Assembly (NCBI RefSeq): GCF_009695545.1
Contig: NZ_VUNS01000032.1
Location: 1 to 57,774 of the forward strand
Direction: 5' to 3'
Origin: Victivallis lenta
GTDB taxonomy: Bacteria; Verrucomicrobiota; Lentisphaeria; Victivallales; Victivallaceae
DNA length: 57,774 bases
The notes beneath the pieces are model-generated. The model had not been told where the DNA came from, did no database searches, and saw nothing but the letters and a program-made list of their open reading frames with translations. Position 1 is the stretch's first letter. The number at the start of each line of letters is the position of its first letter. Shown piece after piece: positions 43,580-53,806 of the stretch. A program made the position numbers and the translations under genes.

Positions 43580-44422
43580 ATGAAAACAAAACCGATCGCA
43601 AATCAACTCCATGAGGAGCATAATTTTTTCCCGCGTGCCGTCCCGGCGGCCGCCGCCCGCCGATTCACCCTCATCGAACTGCTCGTGGTAATCGCGATCA
43701 TCACGATTCTGGCGGCCATGCTGATGCCGGCCCTGAACCATGCGCGCAGCACAGCAAAGGGAGCCAGCTGCAAAAACAACCTCAAGCAGTGCATGCTCGC
43801 CACCGCGCTTTACGCAGACGACAGCAATGGCGTCGTCATCCTGAAGAAATGGGGCGCCGGGTTTCAGACTCTGCTCGGCAGCATGGTGCTCGGCAATTAC
43901 ATCGAGGACTGGCAGATCAATGCTTTTCCCCGGCGCCTGCCGTCGTTCAAGGTGGCCGCCTGTCCGGCGGTTCCGGCCGATTTCGACCTCGCCGATCCGG
44001 CCTCGATGGAAAATGAAGGCAGGAATTTCACAGCCCTTTACGGAGTTCCCGCCAGCGCGGAAGGCGGCGACGAGAACAGCCGGTATTACACGCCGAGCTA
44101 CGCCGACAATCCGGAAGCCTTTGTCAGGCGGCCGTCGGATTGGAACGGAGAAGGGACGATCGTCTCTTTCACGAAAATCAAAAATGCGTCCAGTTTCCTG
44201 ATCTATGCCGATACCTGGAACAGCAGCAACAAGCAGACCGGCTGGTTCTTCTTCGGGGGGGAAGGCGACAATATCGATCTGCGCCACAGCCAGAAAGCCA
44301 ATGCCGGCTGGGCCGACGGCCACGTGGACGGAATCCGGAAGGGCGATATCGGCGAATGGGCGTCGGCGGGAAAAGTTTACGGCTGCTACTACCGGCTGAA
44401 CGGCGCTTCCCTCAAATTCTGA
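43580..44422 (+). CDS. Pseudopilin-like protein, H-X9-DG type
   Basis: 280 residues from ATG 43580, with AAGGA 9 bases upstream. The leader is unusually long, about 28 residues, before [20 protein letters not shown]; mature Glu5 is conserved. The C-terminal [17 protein letters not shown] is an exact H-X9-DG motif, and a Gly-rich [15 protein letters not shown] stretch precedes it. It is first in the operon for the large secreted protein, GH78, GH106-like and GH1 enzymes, 28 bases before the next gene. Confidence 0.9.
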   Translation: MKTKPIANQLHEEHNFFPRAVPAAAARRFTLIELLVVIAIITILAAMLMPALNHARSTAKGASCKNNLKQCMLATALYADDSNGVVILKKWGAGFQTLLGSMVLGNYIEDWQINAFPRRLPSFKVAACPAVPADFDLADPASMENEGRNFTALYGVPASAEGGDENSRYYTPSYADNPEAFVRRPSDWNGEGTIVSFTKIKNASSFLIYADTWNSSNKQTGWFFFGGEGDNIDLRHSQKANAGWADGHVDGIRKGDIGEWASAGKVYGCYYRLNGASLKF

Positions 44423-44450
44423 CCATTCACGCCGCAGAAAGGATATCATC

Positions 44451-47400
44451 GTGTTGATCATACTGAAAAAAGTTACGATTTCCGCCTTGGGACTGGCCGC
44501 ATTGCTGCCGCTGGCCGGAGCGGAGTGGCGGGTGGAATCCCCCCTCCCCGGCATTCTGGAGCTGGCCAACGACGGCAATCAATGGGGCGGCCTGAATCCC
44601 TTCGACGTTCTGCCCTGCAACGGCTCCGGCTGTATTGCGAAAAAGGAATTCCCGCTGGATAAACTGCCGGCCGGAAGTCTCGAAAAGGCGGACAAGGTCT
44701 ATCTGAAGCTGCATATCGGCGTATTCGACCAGAGCACGGAGCTCAATCCGAATGCGCCGAACGGCCTCACCGAGCGCTTCCGGATCAGTTTTGACGGCGG
44801 CGGCGACCTGGTGCTCAGCACCTCCGATCCGCGGCTGCCGGCCCGCAGCGCGACTTCCGGCAGACTCAACGACTGGGTCGAGATTCCGATCGACAAGTCG
44901 CTGCTGCTCAACCGCGACAGGATCGCCATATCGGTCGCCAAGGTCGATGACGGAGACGATTTCATCTACCCCAGCGTCGACCGGAGCGTGGAGAATACCG
45001 CCAGCTCCGTCAGCCGCGACGGCGGAAAAAACTGGAGCCGCGACTGGAACCGTGAACAGAACCAGCCGTGCGGCGAATTCATGATGCGGCTCAAGCTTGC
45101 CGACACGGAGGAGCAGACGGCCTCCTGGCGGGTGGACTCCCCGCGGCCCGGCGTGCTTGAGCTGGCCAACGACAACAACAGCTGGGGCGGGCTGAACCCC
45201 TTCGACGTCCTGCCCTGCAACGGTCCCGGCAGCATTGCCGCGAAAGTGTTCCCGCTGACGAAGCTCCCCGCCGGAAGTCTCGAAAAGGCGGAAAAGGTCT
45301 ATCTGAAGCTGCATATCGGCGTATTCGATTACAGTACGGAGCTCGACAGGGAAGCGCCGAACGGCCTCACCGAGCGCTTCCGGATCAGCTTCGGCGGCGG
45401 CGGAGAGCTGGTGCTCAACACCTCCGATCCGCGGCTGCCGGCCCGCAGCGCGACTTCCAACAGACTCAATGACTGGGTCGAGATTCCGATTGACAAGTCG
45501 CTGCTGCTGAATCGCGAGGAGATTTCGATTTCGATAGCCAAAGTCGATGACGGAGACGATTTCATCTATCCCGGCATCGACCGGAGCGTGAAGAATACCG
45601 CCAGCTCCGTCAGCCGCGACGGCGGGAAAAGCTGGAGCAGCGACTGGAACCGTGAACAGAATCAGCACTGCGGCGAATTCATGATGCGGCTCAAGCTCTC
45701 CAGCGTCGGCGAACAGGGAACCGCTGAATGGACGGCCGGGAACGGCATCGTCGGGGACCCCGAACAACTGTTCGCGTATGCGGCGGACGAAGGGGAGCTC
45801 TTCCGTCTGGAATTGCGGCGGCACTGGGATGAATCACGGCCGCTGACCCTTGCGTTTACCACGGAGCCGGATGCCGAATTCTCCGCGGTTGACGAAAAGG
45901 GCGCCGCGGTCGCTTTCACCCGCAGCGGCAATACGCTGAGCTTCAACACGGGAGTTCCGTTCGCCGTCGAGTGCCGCAACGGCAGGGTGCGGTCGGTGAA
46001 GGCGTCGTTCGCTCCCGCCCGGGAGTGGCCCGCCGCCCGTCCCGATATGACGCCCGAAGTGAACGCCCCCGCCGGCGCGCGTACCGGCGTCGCCCCCTCA
46101 TGCCGGATCGACAATTCGACCGCCATCCTTGAAAATGAGGCGATTCGGGCGGAATTCCAGCTTGCTCCCGCACTGGCGCTCAAGAGCCTGTTCTGTGCGG
46201 AAGTCAATAAAAACATCCTGAAAGCCGCAGATGAAACCCGGATTTTCCGCATCCATGCCGGCGGCAGGACCTACGACGCCCGGGACGGAAAAGTGACGTC
46301 GGTCAAGCCGCTGTCGAACGGTTTTCAGGCGGTCGTTCTTCTGGAAGAACCCGGACTGGAATGCACGGTTTCGGTCATCGCGGAACGGGACGAGCTGCGT
46401 TTCAAGCTCGACGTCGTCAACCGCGGGGAGTCCGGCGCCGACTTTGCACTGGCCTTTCCGCATCTGGACGGGATCACGCTTTCCGCGAAGCCGGAAGACG
46501 ATTTCTATCTCTTTCCCTTCGGCGGCGGCATCATCGGCGGCGAAAACTGCCATTTCCGCAGCGCCTACGGCCAGAACGACGCATGGTGGCAGATGGTCGA
46601 TCTCTTTTCGCGCACTTCCGGCGGCGGCGTCTATCTGCGCGGCGACGACCCGGACGCCTCCTACAAGTTTCTGAACCTGCGCAAGGGAAAAGGGGTGAAG
46701 CACCCCGACCTGTACCGCCTCTGCACCGGCACCACGCCCGGATTTTTCGAGTCGGAGCATCACTGGCCGCACGCCCTTTCCGAAGGCGATTATGCGGGCA
46801 TGGCGATCGACTATGCCGAACGCCCCTGCGCCCCCGGCGTGAAAGTCACCCTGCCGGACGCCGTGATCGGCACCCATGCGGGCGGCTGGAAAGCGGCGAT
46901 GCAGCGTTACGCCGACTGGGCGGCCGGTGTCTGGCCCCGGCAGGCCTTCCCCGGCAAGCTTACCGGCCAGTGGAACTACCGCGCCGGCATGGGGCTCGGC
47001 TCCCCGCTCTGGAAAGACGGCAAATACGACACCTCCTATCAGGGGAAACACCACAAACGCCCCGCCGACATCTGGGAGCTGTGCAGCTGGTGGACTCTCT
47101 CCAGATCGCTCTACTGGAAGCTGCCGTTCGAGGAAATCGGCAGATTCGCCAAAGACCCGTGGGTGGAAAAGGTCCTGGTCTGGCGCGATCCGGCCACCGG
47201 TGAAAAAGTGCTTTCGTATGCGCTCGGCGATTATGACGGCTACAATCCGCAATGGGGCGGGCTCCCCGCTTTCCGGCAGCATATCCGGGACCTCAAAAAG
47301 GCCGATCAGGTGGCGCTGCTCTACTATGACGCGGTGCTGATGGACGCTTCCGCGAAAAATGCGAAGATGGTTCCCGAATTCGCGGTCATCAACCATCAGT

Positions 47401-48461
47401 ACAAATGCGCTCCGGCGCACGATGTCGCCAATCCGACCACGCCTCCGGGAATCGTCGCCAAATTTCACCAGTACGCCATGTGCGTCAATGCCGAAAAGTT
47501 CGCCGATTACACGATCGACGACGTAGTCCGGGTCGTCGAGGAAACCGGGGTCGACGGCGTGCGCCTCGACGAATTCGGCGGCGGCGGCCATCTCTGTTTC
47601 AGCACCATGCACAAGCACATCTTCTCCAACGAAGGCTGGGGCAACCCGGTGCTTCAGGCGGTCGCCTGCATCACGCGCGGCATCCGGGAGAAGCTCGGCC
47701 GCTCCGGCAGAGAGGTGCTGCTGCTGACCGAGTTTCCCGGCCACGACATGCTGGTTTCCACGCTTGACGGCGCCCTGTGTTATGACGGCATCAGCCGCCG
47801 GAGCTTCGCCCGTCCGGCCCAGATCAATCTGCTGCGCTTCTATTTCAGGAACTGCAAACTCTTTGAAATCATCGAGGATGCGGGCGACCACAAACCCGCC
47901 CCGTGGGATCTGTGGCTGTGGAACGCGGTCGGCGTCTACAATTCCGGCGAATACCCCGATCACATCCGCTCGCTGCTGCTCGACAACAACGACGCCTTTG
48001 ACCTCGGCGAACTGGAACCGCTGGTCGATACCGTCTGCGACGGCGTCTACGCCAACCGGTTCACCTCCGGCCGGAAGCGGATATGGACGCTTTTCAACGC
48101 GACCGGACATACCGTCGACCGGCCGCTCCTGAAGCCGGAAGGCAGCGGCGACGTCCACTATGTCGAGCTGACGACCGGCCGGGAACTCGCGTTGCGGGAC
48201 GGGCAGCTTTCCTGCCGGATGCGCCCGCAGAGCACCATCGCCATTGCGGAATATCCCCGGCTTCTTTCCCTGAAAGACGGAAAGCTTCAGGTGAAGGAGA
48301 TGCCCGCCGGAGCGAAGCTCGTCGCCTCGGACGCCGATGGCCGGAAAAGCGTGGAGCTGACTTCCGGAGCCCCCCTGCCCGACCTTGCCGGAACCGACCG
48401 GATCAAGCTCGTCGGAGCCGACGGAATCGTGCTGGACATCCGTCACCGGGATTCTCTGTGA
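44451..48461 (+). CDS. Secreted multidomain glycoside-hydrolase-like protein with duplicated N-terminal domain
   Basis: 1336 residues from GTG 44451 (AAAGGA 7 bases upstream). The signal peptide MLIILKKVTISALGLAALLP is cut near residue 24. Residues 26-225 and 226-425 are near-identical copies of a domain beginning SWRVDSPRPG and closing CGEFMMRLKL. A beta-sandwich follows (about 480-770). A TIM-barrel-like part at about 790-1200 has YYDAVLMDAS, GVDGVRLDEFGGGG, LLLTEFPGHDML, like the DUF6259 or GH36/GH31-type barrels. A final beta domain ends the chain. Probable catalytic Asp is in RLDEF. The substrate is unknown; the operon suggests a rhamnose-rich polymer. Confidence 0.75.
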   Translation: MLIILKKVTISALGLAALLPLAGAEWRVESPLPGILELANDGNQWGGLNPFDVLPCNGSGCIAKKEFPLDKLPAGSLEKADKVYLKLHIGVFDQSTELNPNAPNGLTERFRISFDGGGDLVLSTSDPRLPARSATSGRLNDWVEIPIDKSLLLNRDRIAISVAKVDDGDDFIYPSVDRSVENTASSVSRDGGKNWSRDWNREQNQPCGEFMMRLKLADTEEQTASWRVDSPRPGVLELANDNNSWGGLNPFDVLPCNGPGSIAAKVFPLTKLPAGSLEKAEKVYLKLHIGVFDYSTELDREAPNGLTERFRISFGGGGELVLNTSDPRLPARSATSNRLNDWVEIPIDKSLLLNREEISISIAKVDDGDDFIYPGIDRSVKNTASSVSRDGGKSWSSDWNREQNQHCGEFMMRLKLSSVGEQGTAEWTAGNGIVGDPEQLFAYAADEGELFRLELRRHWDESRPLTLAFTTEPDAEFSAVDEKGAAVAFTRSGNTLSFNTGVPFAVECRNGRVRSVKASFAPAREWPAARPDMTPEVNAPAGARTGVAPSCRIDNSTAILENEAIRAEFQLAPALALKSLFCAEVNKNILKAADETRIFRIHAGGRTYDARDGKVTSVKPLSNGFQAVVLLEEPGLECTVSVIAERDELRFKLDVVNRGESGADFALAFPHLDGITLSAKPEDDFYLFPFGGGIIGGENCHFRSAYGQNDAWWQMVDLFSRTSGGGVYLRGDDPDASYKFLNLRKGKGVKHPDLYRLCTGTTPGFFESEHHWPHALSEGDYAGMAIDYAERPCAPGVKVTLPDAVIGTHAGGWKAAMQRYADWAAGVWPRQAFPGKLTGQWNYRAGMGLGSPLWKDGKYDTSYQGKHHKRPADIWELCSWWTLSRSLYWKLPFEEIGRFAKDPWVEKVLVWRDPATGEKVLSYALGDYDGYNPQWGGLPAFRQHIRDLKKADQVALLYYDAVLMDASAKNAKMVPEFAVINHQYKCAPAHDVANPTTPPGIVAKFHQYAMCVNAEKFADYTIDDVVRVVEETGVDGVRLDEFGGGGHLCFSTMHKHIFSNEGWGNPVLQAVACITRGIREKLGRSGREVLLLTEFPGHDMLVSTLDGALCYDGISRRSFARPAQINLLRFYFRNCKLFEIIEDAGDHKPAPWDLWLWNAVGVYNSGEYPDHIRSLLLDNNDAFDLGELEPLVDTVCDGVYANRFTSGRKRIWTLFNATGHTVDRPLLKPEGSGDVHYVELTTGRELALRDGQLSCRMRPQSTIAIAEYPRLLSLKDGKLQVKEMPAGAKLVASDADGRKSVELTSGAPLPDLAGTDRIKLVGADGIVLDIRHRDSL
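44526..45725 (+). repeat. Tandem duplication of a 600-bp unit in the secreted protein gene
   Basis: Unit 1 begins with TGGCGGGTGGA at 44526 and unit 2 with the same word at 45126, exactly 600 bases (200 codons) later. Long blocks such as the GGAAGTCTCGAAAAGGCGG region recur nearly unchanged. The period keeps the reading frame, and differences are mostly third-position changes, so both copies are selected as protein. Confidence 0.9.
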
Positions 48462-48475
48462 AGTAAAAAGACCCC

Positions 48476-51028
48476 ATGAGTATTCTGGCTGTAACCGGGG
48501 TGCAGGTCAACGACCGCGACTGCACCGGGGAGCTTCTTTTCGTCGCGTCGCCGCAGGTGGAGTTCTCCTGGCGCATCGAAACGGATTCTCCCGGCTCCCG
48601 GCAATGCGGTTATCAGATCGTGGCCACCGACGCGGACGGACGGTTGCTCTGGGACTCCGGACGGGTCGCCGGGAACGCCTGCCGGGGAGTTCCGTGGCGG
48701 GGCGCCGGGCTGAAAGCCGGCGACCGGGTCAGCTTCCGCATCCGCGTTTTCGACCGGACCGGCAACCCGTCGCCCTTTTCCGTGGAGAATGCGTTTGCGG
48801 TCGCACTCCAGTCGCCTGCCGACTGGAACGGCGCGCGCTGGGTCCGGTTTGCCGGGAATCGCTGTGCGGCGGCGGCTCCGGCCCCGCACTTCCGGCGCGA
48901 GTTCACCGTCGGCGACGGTTTGCGCCGGGCGGTGCTCTCGATCACGGCGCGCGGGGTTTTCGAGCCGTCTCTGGACGGAACCCGGATCGGCGGCGATCTT
49001 CTCGCCCCCGGCTGGACCGATTTCAGGAAACAGATTCAGTTTCTTTCCTGCGATCTGACCGACCGCCTGCCGCCGGGCAGACACGCGCTCGGGGTGATCC
49101 TGGCGGAAGGCTGGTGCTGCGGCAACCTCACCGTGCTGCGGATGCGCAACGTCTATCATCCGCACCCGGAGCTGCTTGCGCATCTGGAGCTGGTCTACCG
49201 GGACGGACGGCGCGAATCCGTGGTCACCGATTCCGGCTGGAAAACGGCGACCGGACCGATTCTCGGCTCCGATCTCTATGACGGAGAAGATTACGACGCC
49301 CGGCTGGAAATGCCCGGCTGGAATACTCCCGGCTTCGACGACGGCGCGTGGGAGGCCGCCCGCGAAAGCGGCGGAGTCGCGGAGACGCCCCGGCTCGTTC
49401 AGAAAAGCGCCCCGCCGGTCCGGTATATGCGGGAGCTGAAGCCGGTCCGGCTGCTGCGTCCGAAAAAAGACGTCTGCATCTGGGATTTCGGCCAGAACTT
49501 TTCCGGCACATTCCGGGTGTGTCCGCGCGGGATTCCCGGCAGGCGGTATACCTTTGCGACCGCCGAAATTCTGGAGCCGGACGGGTCGCTCTACACGCTG
49601 AATTACCGGGGAGCCCGTTCGCAGGACAGCTACATCTGCGCAGGTCCCGTGGAACAGGCCGCGGAATATGTGCCGAAGTTCACCTTCCACGGGTTCCGCT
49701 ATCTGCAGATAGACGGCTGGCAGTTCGACCGGATTCCGCCGGAGGAGCTGGACGTTACCGCGCTGGTCATGTACAGCGCGATGCCGGATCGGTGCCGCTT
49801 TTCATGCGGCGACTCCGGCGTCAACCGGCTGTGGCTCAATGCTCTCTGGGGACAGCGCAGCAACTTTCTGGAGATTCCGACCGACTGCCCGCAGCGCGAT
49901 GAACGGCTCGGCTGGACCGGAGACGCCCAGATTTTCGCTCCCGCGGCGATGCTGAATATGGACTGTCTGGCCTTTTTCCGGAAATATCTCCGCGATATCC
50001 GGGACGGTTTCACGCCGGAAGGCGCCGCCCCCTCGATCGCCCCGGCGGTGCTGCACATCAACGACGGCGCCGCGGGCTGGGGGGACGCCGTAACCCTGCT
50101 CCCCTGCGCCCTTTACCGCCACTACGGTTCGACGGCGGTGCTGACGGAGAATTATGAGGCGATGAAACGCGCTCTGAATTATCAGCTTTCCCGCTCGGAA
50201 GAGTTCATCATCGGCGGCGAAGGGCAGTTCGGCGACTGGCTCGCGCCGGAGGCAACTCCGCCGGACCTGGTGGCGACCGCTTATTTCGCCCATTGTGCGG
50301 AAACCGTCGCCGAGGCGGCCGGAATTCTGCGGATTCCCGGCGACCGCGATCATTTCCTGAAACTTGCCGAAAATGCGGGACGGGCGTTCCGGCAGAAGTT
50401 CACCGACGGCGCCGGCCTGGTCCGCCCGGCGACCCAGACCGCGCTGGTGCTGGCGCTGGCATTCGGGCTGGTCGCCCCCGGCACCGTTTCCGAAAATCTG
50501 GACCTGCTCGAGCAGCGGATTCGCGGCAACGGCACGAAACTTTCGACCGGATTTCTCGGCACCGCCCTGATCCTGCCGACACTGGCGCGCTTCGGCCGCA
50601 CCCGGTGCGCCTGCGACCTGCTGCTGCAGGAGGAGTGCCCGTCATGGCTTTTTCAGGTCAGGCAGGGAGCGACGACGTTCTGGGAACGGTGGGACGGCTT
50701 TTCGCAGGAAAAAGGGTTCGGCGACGTCTCAATGAACAGTTTCAATCACTATGCCTACGGCGCGGTTTCCGAATTTCTGGTAAGCTGGCTGGCCGGAATC
50801 CATTACCGTCATGACGGTCTGGTTTTCGAAATCATTCCGGACCGCCGTTTCTCGCCGGTGAAAGCGGTGTTCGACTCCCCCTTCGGGCGCATCGCCAGTT
50901 CCTGGAGCTTGACGCCGGGGGGCGGACTGCACTGGGAAGCGGAAGTTCCTCCCGGACTCCCTGCTTCGGCCCGGCTGCCCGGCGGCCGCGAACTGCCGCT
51001 TGCCCCTGGCAGGCACACCTTAAGTTGA
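48476..51028 (+). CDS. Alpha-L-rhamnosidase, GH78
   Basis: 850 residues starting MSILAVTGVQVNDRDCTG. An N-terminal fibronectin-like domain (FSWRIETDSPGSRQCGYQI) is followed by the rhamnosidase beta domain (LEMPGWNTPGFDDGAWE, DFGQNFSGTFRV, FTFHGFRYLQI). The catalytic barrel has IPTDCPQRDERLGWTGDAQI with the canonical Asp/Glu pair. It is about 100 residues longer than the GH78 at 25826, with different N-terminal domains, so they are not recent copies. There is no signal peptide. It follows the preceding gene by 14 bases and has a weak ribosome-binding site. Removes terminal L-rhamnose. Confidence 0.94.
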   Translation: MSILAVTGVQVNDRDCTGELLFVASPQVEFSWRIETDSPGSRQCGYQIVATDADGRLLWDSGRVAGNACRGVPWRGAGLKAGDRVSFRIRVFDRTGNPSPFSVENAFAVALQSPADWNGARWVRFAGNRCAAAAPAPHFRREFTVGDGLRRAVLSITARGVFEPSLDGTRIGGDLLAPGWTDFRKQIQFLSCDLTDRLPPGRHALGVILAEGWCCGNLTVLRMRNVYHPHPELLAHLELVYRDGRRESVVTDSGWKTATGPILGSDLYDGEDYDARLEMPGWNTPGFDDGAWEAARESGGVAETPRLVQKSAPPVRYMRELKPVRLLRPKKDVCIWDFGQNFSGTFRVCPRGIPGRRYTFATAEILEPDGSLYTLNYRGARSQDSYICAGPVEQAAEYVPKFTFHGFRYLQIDGWQFDRIPPEELDVTALVMYSAMPDRCRFSCGDSGVNRLWLNALWGQRSNFLEIPTDCPQRDERLGWTGDAQIFAPAAMLNMDCLAFFRKYLRDIRDGFTPEGAAPSIAPAVLHINDGAAGWGDAVTLLPCALYRHYGSTAVLTENYEAMKRALNYQLSRSEEFIIGGEGQFGDWLAPEATPPDLVATAYFAHCAETVAEAAGILRIPGDRDHFLKLAENAGRAFRQKFTDGAGLVRPATQTALVLALAFGLVAPGTVSENLDLLEQRIRGNGTKLSTGFLGTALILPTLARFGRTRCACDLLLQEECPSWLFQVRQGATTFWERWDGFSQEKGFGDVSMNSFNHYAYGAVSEFLVSWLAGIHYRHDGLVFEIIPDRRFSPVKAVFDSPFGRIASSWSLTPGGGLHWEAEVPPGLPASARLPGGRELPLAPGRHTLS

Positions 51029-51100
51029 TTTACGATCCGCAAGAAGATGGTATGTCAATACCATCGAAATATTAACGATTCCTTTCTCGTAGGAGATGGT

Positions 51101-53779
51101 ATGATTTCTCAAAAAATTTCGGAATGTCTGTCAGACCGGACCGGCAGCTATCTGATCCCGCTGCTCTGGTATGCGGGGGAGAATGCGGAGCAGGTCAGGA
51201 AGGAGATGGATGCGATCCGCCGCGCGGGTATTTCGGAGTTCATCTTCGAAAATCGCGGCGGCGACTGGTTCTGCACAGAACCGTGGATGCGGCTTTTCGA
51301 GGAGGTCCTGCAATATGCCGCCGCCTGCCGGATGCGCGTCTGGCTGCTCGACGACTCGCATGTGAACACCGGCAGCGCGAACGACTCCCTGAAACGCCCG
51401 GAAAATGCGCCGTTCCGCCAGCAATGCCTGCGGATCGAACTGATGGATGTCGTCGGGCCGGTCTCCGCCGGAGCCGTTTTCCTGCCGGAACATACCACCG
51501 CCGAAACCATCCTCGCAATAGCGGCTTATCGCCGCGACGAGCGGAGCGGCGAGTGCATCGGCGCCCCTGTCGACCTGAGCGGCAACATCAAAGACGGCCT
51601 CTGCATGCTCGATCTGCCGGCCGGCATCTGGCGCATCTATTTCGTGATGACCGCCGATCCCGCCCGGCAGGGGATGTTCGCCAACTATATCACAATGGTC
51701 TCGGCAAGCTCCTGCCGACACCTGATCGACGAGGTGCACGAAAAAATCCATGACCGTTTTTCCGCTTATTTCGGCACGGTCTTCGCCGGATTTTTCTCCG
51801 ACGAACCGGCGTTCGGCAACTGCGACGGCCAATATGGAGACGATTATGCCGAACACCGGATGGGCCAGCTCCGGCGGCTTTATCCGTGGAACGCCGACGT
51901 GGCCCGGCTCCTCGCGGCCAGGTGCCGGATGACCGAAAACGAGCTGGTGCTCCGGCTGCCCGCATTGTGGGACGCGGTATCCCCCGGCGACACCGCACTG
52001 CGGCTCGCCTATATGGACCTGATCACCGGCCTCTGGCGTGAAAATTACAGCTGCCGGCTGGGCGACTGGTGCGAGCAGCACGGCGTCGAATATATCGGGC
52101 ATGTCCTCGAAGACGAGGGCGCACATATGCGCACCGGCTGGGGATGCGGACACTTCTTCCGGGCGATGGCCGGGCAGCACATGGCCGGCATCGACACCGT
52201 GCTCGGCCAGACGATTCCGGGAATCACCTCGGCGCCCCACGCGCTGAATCAGGGGACCCTGCTCAAGAATACACTCTTCTATCAGTACACCATGCCGAAG
52301 CTGGCGGTTTCGCTCGCCCGGCATAATCCGAGGATGCGCGGACGGTCGATCTGCGAGATTTTCGGAGCCTACGGCTGGAATGCCGGGTTGTCGTTCATGC
52401 GCGCGATCCTGAATTTTCACCTTGCTTCCGGGGTGAATCACTATATTCCGCACGCCTATTCGATGTGTCTGCCGGAGGTGTTCCGGGGGAATGCGGACGA
52501 ACACAGGAACGGTGGCGGTTTCACGCCGCCGGGCTATTGCATGAGCTACCTCGCCCCGGCGTTTTACGCCGGCGGTTTCAATCCGCAATACGGGATTTTC
52601 TGCAAGCTGATGCGTTATGCCCAGCGGGTCTGCCATCTGCTCGCCGGCGGCGAACACCTGGCCGATGTCGCAATCTATTACAATGCGGAGGGCGACTGGG
52701 TCAATCAGGGGGCCGTGACATCCCTGGACGAGGTATGCGCGGCGCTGACGCGGGGAGGATTCGATTACGATATCCTCCCCGCCGACACGCTGCTGCGCGA
52801 CGCCGAAGCGGAAAATTCCCGGCTGCGGGTCGGCCCGGCAAGTTACGGCGCGCTGATCGTTCCCGGCTCGACGGTCCTGCCGGAAAAGCTGCTGGAACGG
52901 TTTGAGGTTCTGGCGGCGCAAGGCGTTCCCCTGCTGTTCGCCGGAATACTGCCGGAACGTACCGAAGAGCCGGATTCCGCAGCAATAGCTTCCCTGCCCG
53001 GCAAACTGCGCGCCGTGCCGGTTCCGGCCCTGGCGGAACGGCTCGGCGGCATCAGCCCCGGACGGTTGCGGATCTCCCCGGCGATACCGGAACTGCGTTA
53101 CTTCGGCATGCGCGGCGAAGACGGCGCAATTTATTATTTCTTCTGCAACGAAGGCCGGACTGACGCCCGGTTTCAGGTTGCCGCGACGCAGAACGCCGTT
53201 CTCTACGACCCGTGGGGAAACCGGCTTTTCCGGTTGACTGCGGGACCGGACGGCCTCCGGCTCACGGTGCGGCCGCAGGAACTGCTCGTCGTCGTTTTCA
53301 ACCGGGACGAGCCCGGACTGCCGCTTTTCCTGCCCGGGGAAAAAGCGATGCGCGAACTGCCGCTGCGTTACCGAATCTCCCTGCGCGAAGCCGGAAATGC
53401 CGGGACGTTCCGGGTCATCCGCGAAAATTCAGAGGCGGTCAACCTCACCGTCGCGGAGAACCTGACTCGCTTCTGCGGAGAAATCCGTTATGAAGCCGAA
53501 TTCGACTGGACCGGCGCTTCCGCGGAAACACTGGTGATTCCCGAATGCGGCGATTGCGCGGAACTCTGGCTGAACGGCAGCTATTGCGGCGCCGAAATCG
53601 GGCCGCAGTGCCGTTTTGAGATCGGCGGGAAGCTGAAACCGGGCCGCAATACGCTGCTGATCCGGACGGCGGACAATCCGGCCTATGCCGACCGGCCGAC
53701 GGACGGCTCCGGTGTGCCGTGCGGCCGGGCGCTGCCCCTCTGCAAACACGGATTCACCGGAAACGTTTTCATTATATAA
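51101..53779 (+). CDS. GH106-like glycoside hydrolase with C-terminal jelly-roll domain
   Basis: 892 residues from ATG 51101 with AGGAG 5 bases upstream. The N-terminal barrel contains RAGISEFIFENRGGDWF, MRVWLLDDSHVNTG, GFFSDEPAF (Glu-Pro motif) and GVEYIGHVLEDEGAH. The FSDEP element and this order occur in GH106-like rhamnosidases and related unclassified hydrolases. The last 130 residues form a sugar-binding jelly roll (CAELWLNGSYCGAEIGPQCR, LKPGRNTLLIRTADNP). No signal peptide. Probably acts after the GH78 on branched or doubly linked rhamnosides. Family placement is only moderately sure. Confidence 0.7.
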   Translation: MISQKISECLSDRTGSYLIPLLWYAGENAEQVRKEMDAIRRAGISEFIFENRGGDWFCTEPWMRLFEEVLQYAAACRMRVWLLDDSHVNTGSANDSLKRPENAPFRQQCLRIELMDVVGPVSAGAVFLPEHTTAETILAIAAYRRDERSGECIGAPVDLSGNIKDGLCMLDLPAGIWRIYFVMTADPARQGMFANYITMVSASSCRHLIDEVHEKIHDRFSAYFGTVFAGFFSDEPAFGNCDGQYGDDYAEHRMGQLRRLYPWNADVARLLAARCRMTENELVLRLPALWDAVSPGDTALRLAYMDLITGLWRENYSCRLGDWCEQHGVEYIGHVLEDEGAHMRTGWGCGHFFRAMAGQHMAGIDTVLGQTIPGITSAPHALNQGTLLKNTLFYQYTMPKLAVSLARHNPRMRGRSICEIFGAYGWNAGLSFMRAILNFHLASGVNHYIPHAYSMCLPEVFRGNADEHRNGGGFTPPGYCMSYLAPAFYAGGFNPQYGIFCKLMRYAQRVCHLLAGGEHLADVAIYYNAEGDWVNQGAVTSLDEVCAALTRGGFDYDILPADTLLRDAEAENSRLRVGPASYGALIVPGSTVLPEKLLERFEVLAAQGVPLLFAGILPERTEEPDSAAIASLPGKLRAVPVPALAERLGGISPGRLRISPAIPELRYFGMRGEDGAIYYFFCNEGRTDARFQVAATQNAVLYDPWGNRLFRLTAGPDGLRLTVRPQELLVVVFNRDEPGLPLFLPGEKAMRELPLRYRISLREAGNAGTFRVIRENSEAVNLTVAENLTRFCGEIRYEAEFDWTGASAETLVIPECGDCAELWLNGSYCGAEIGPQCRFEIGGKLKPGRNTLLIRTADNPAYADRPTDGSGVPCGRALPLCKHGFTGNVFII

Positions 53780-53806
53780 CAGGTTTATCAGCAAAGGAAT
53801 CATACC

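Noticed and set aside
44526-45725. Possible CRISPR-like or satellite repeat
   Set aside because: Only two units, each 600 bases and fully coding; it is a domain duplication. No CRISPR array was seen anywhere in the window.
46098-48446. 782-codon minus frame opposite the large secreted protein
   Set aside because: GC-rich shadow frame of a recognisable glycoside-hydrolase-like gene; no start signal.
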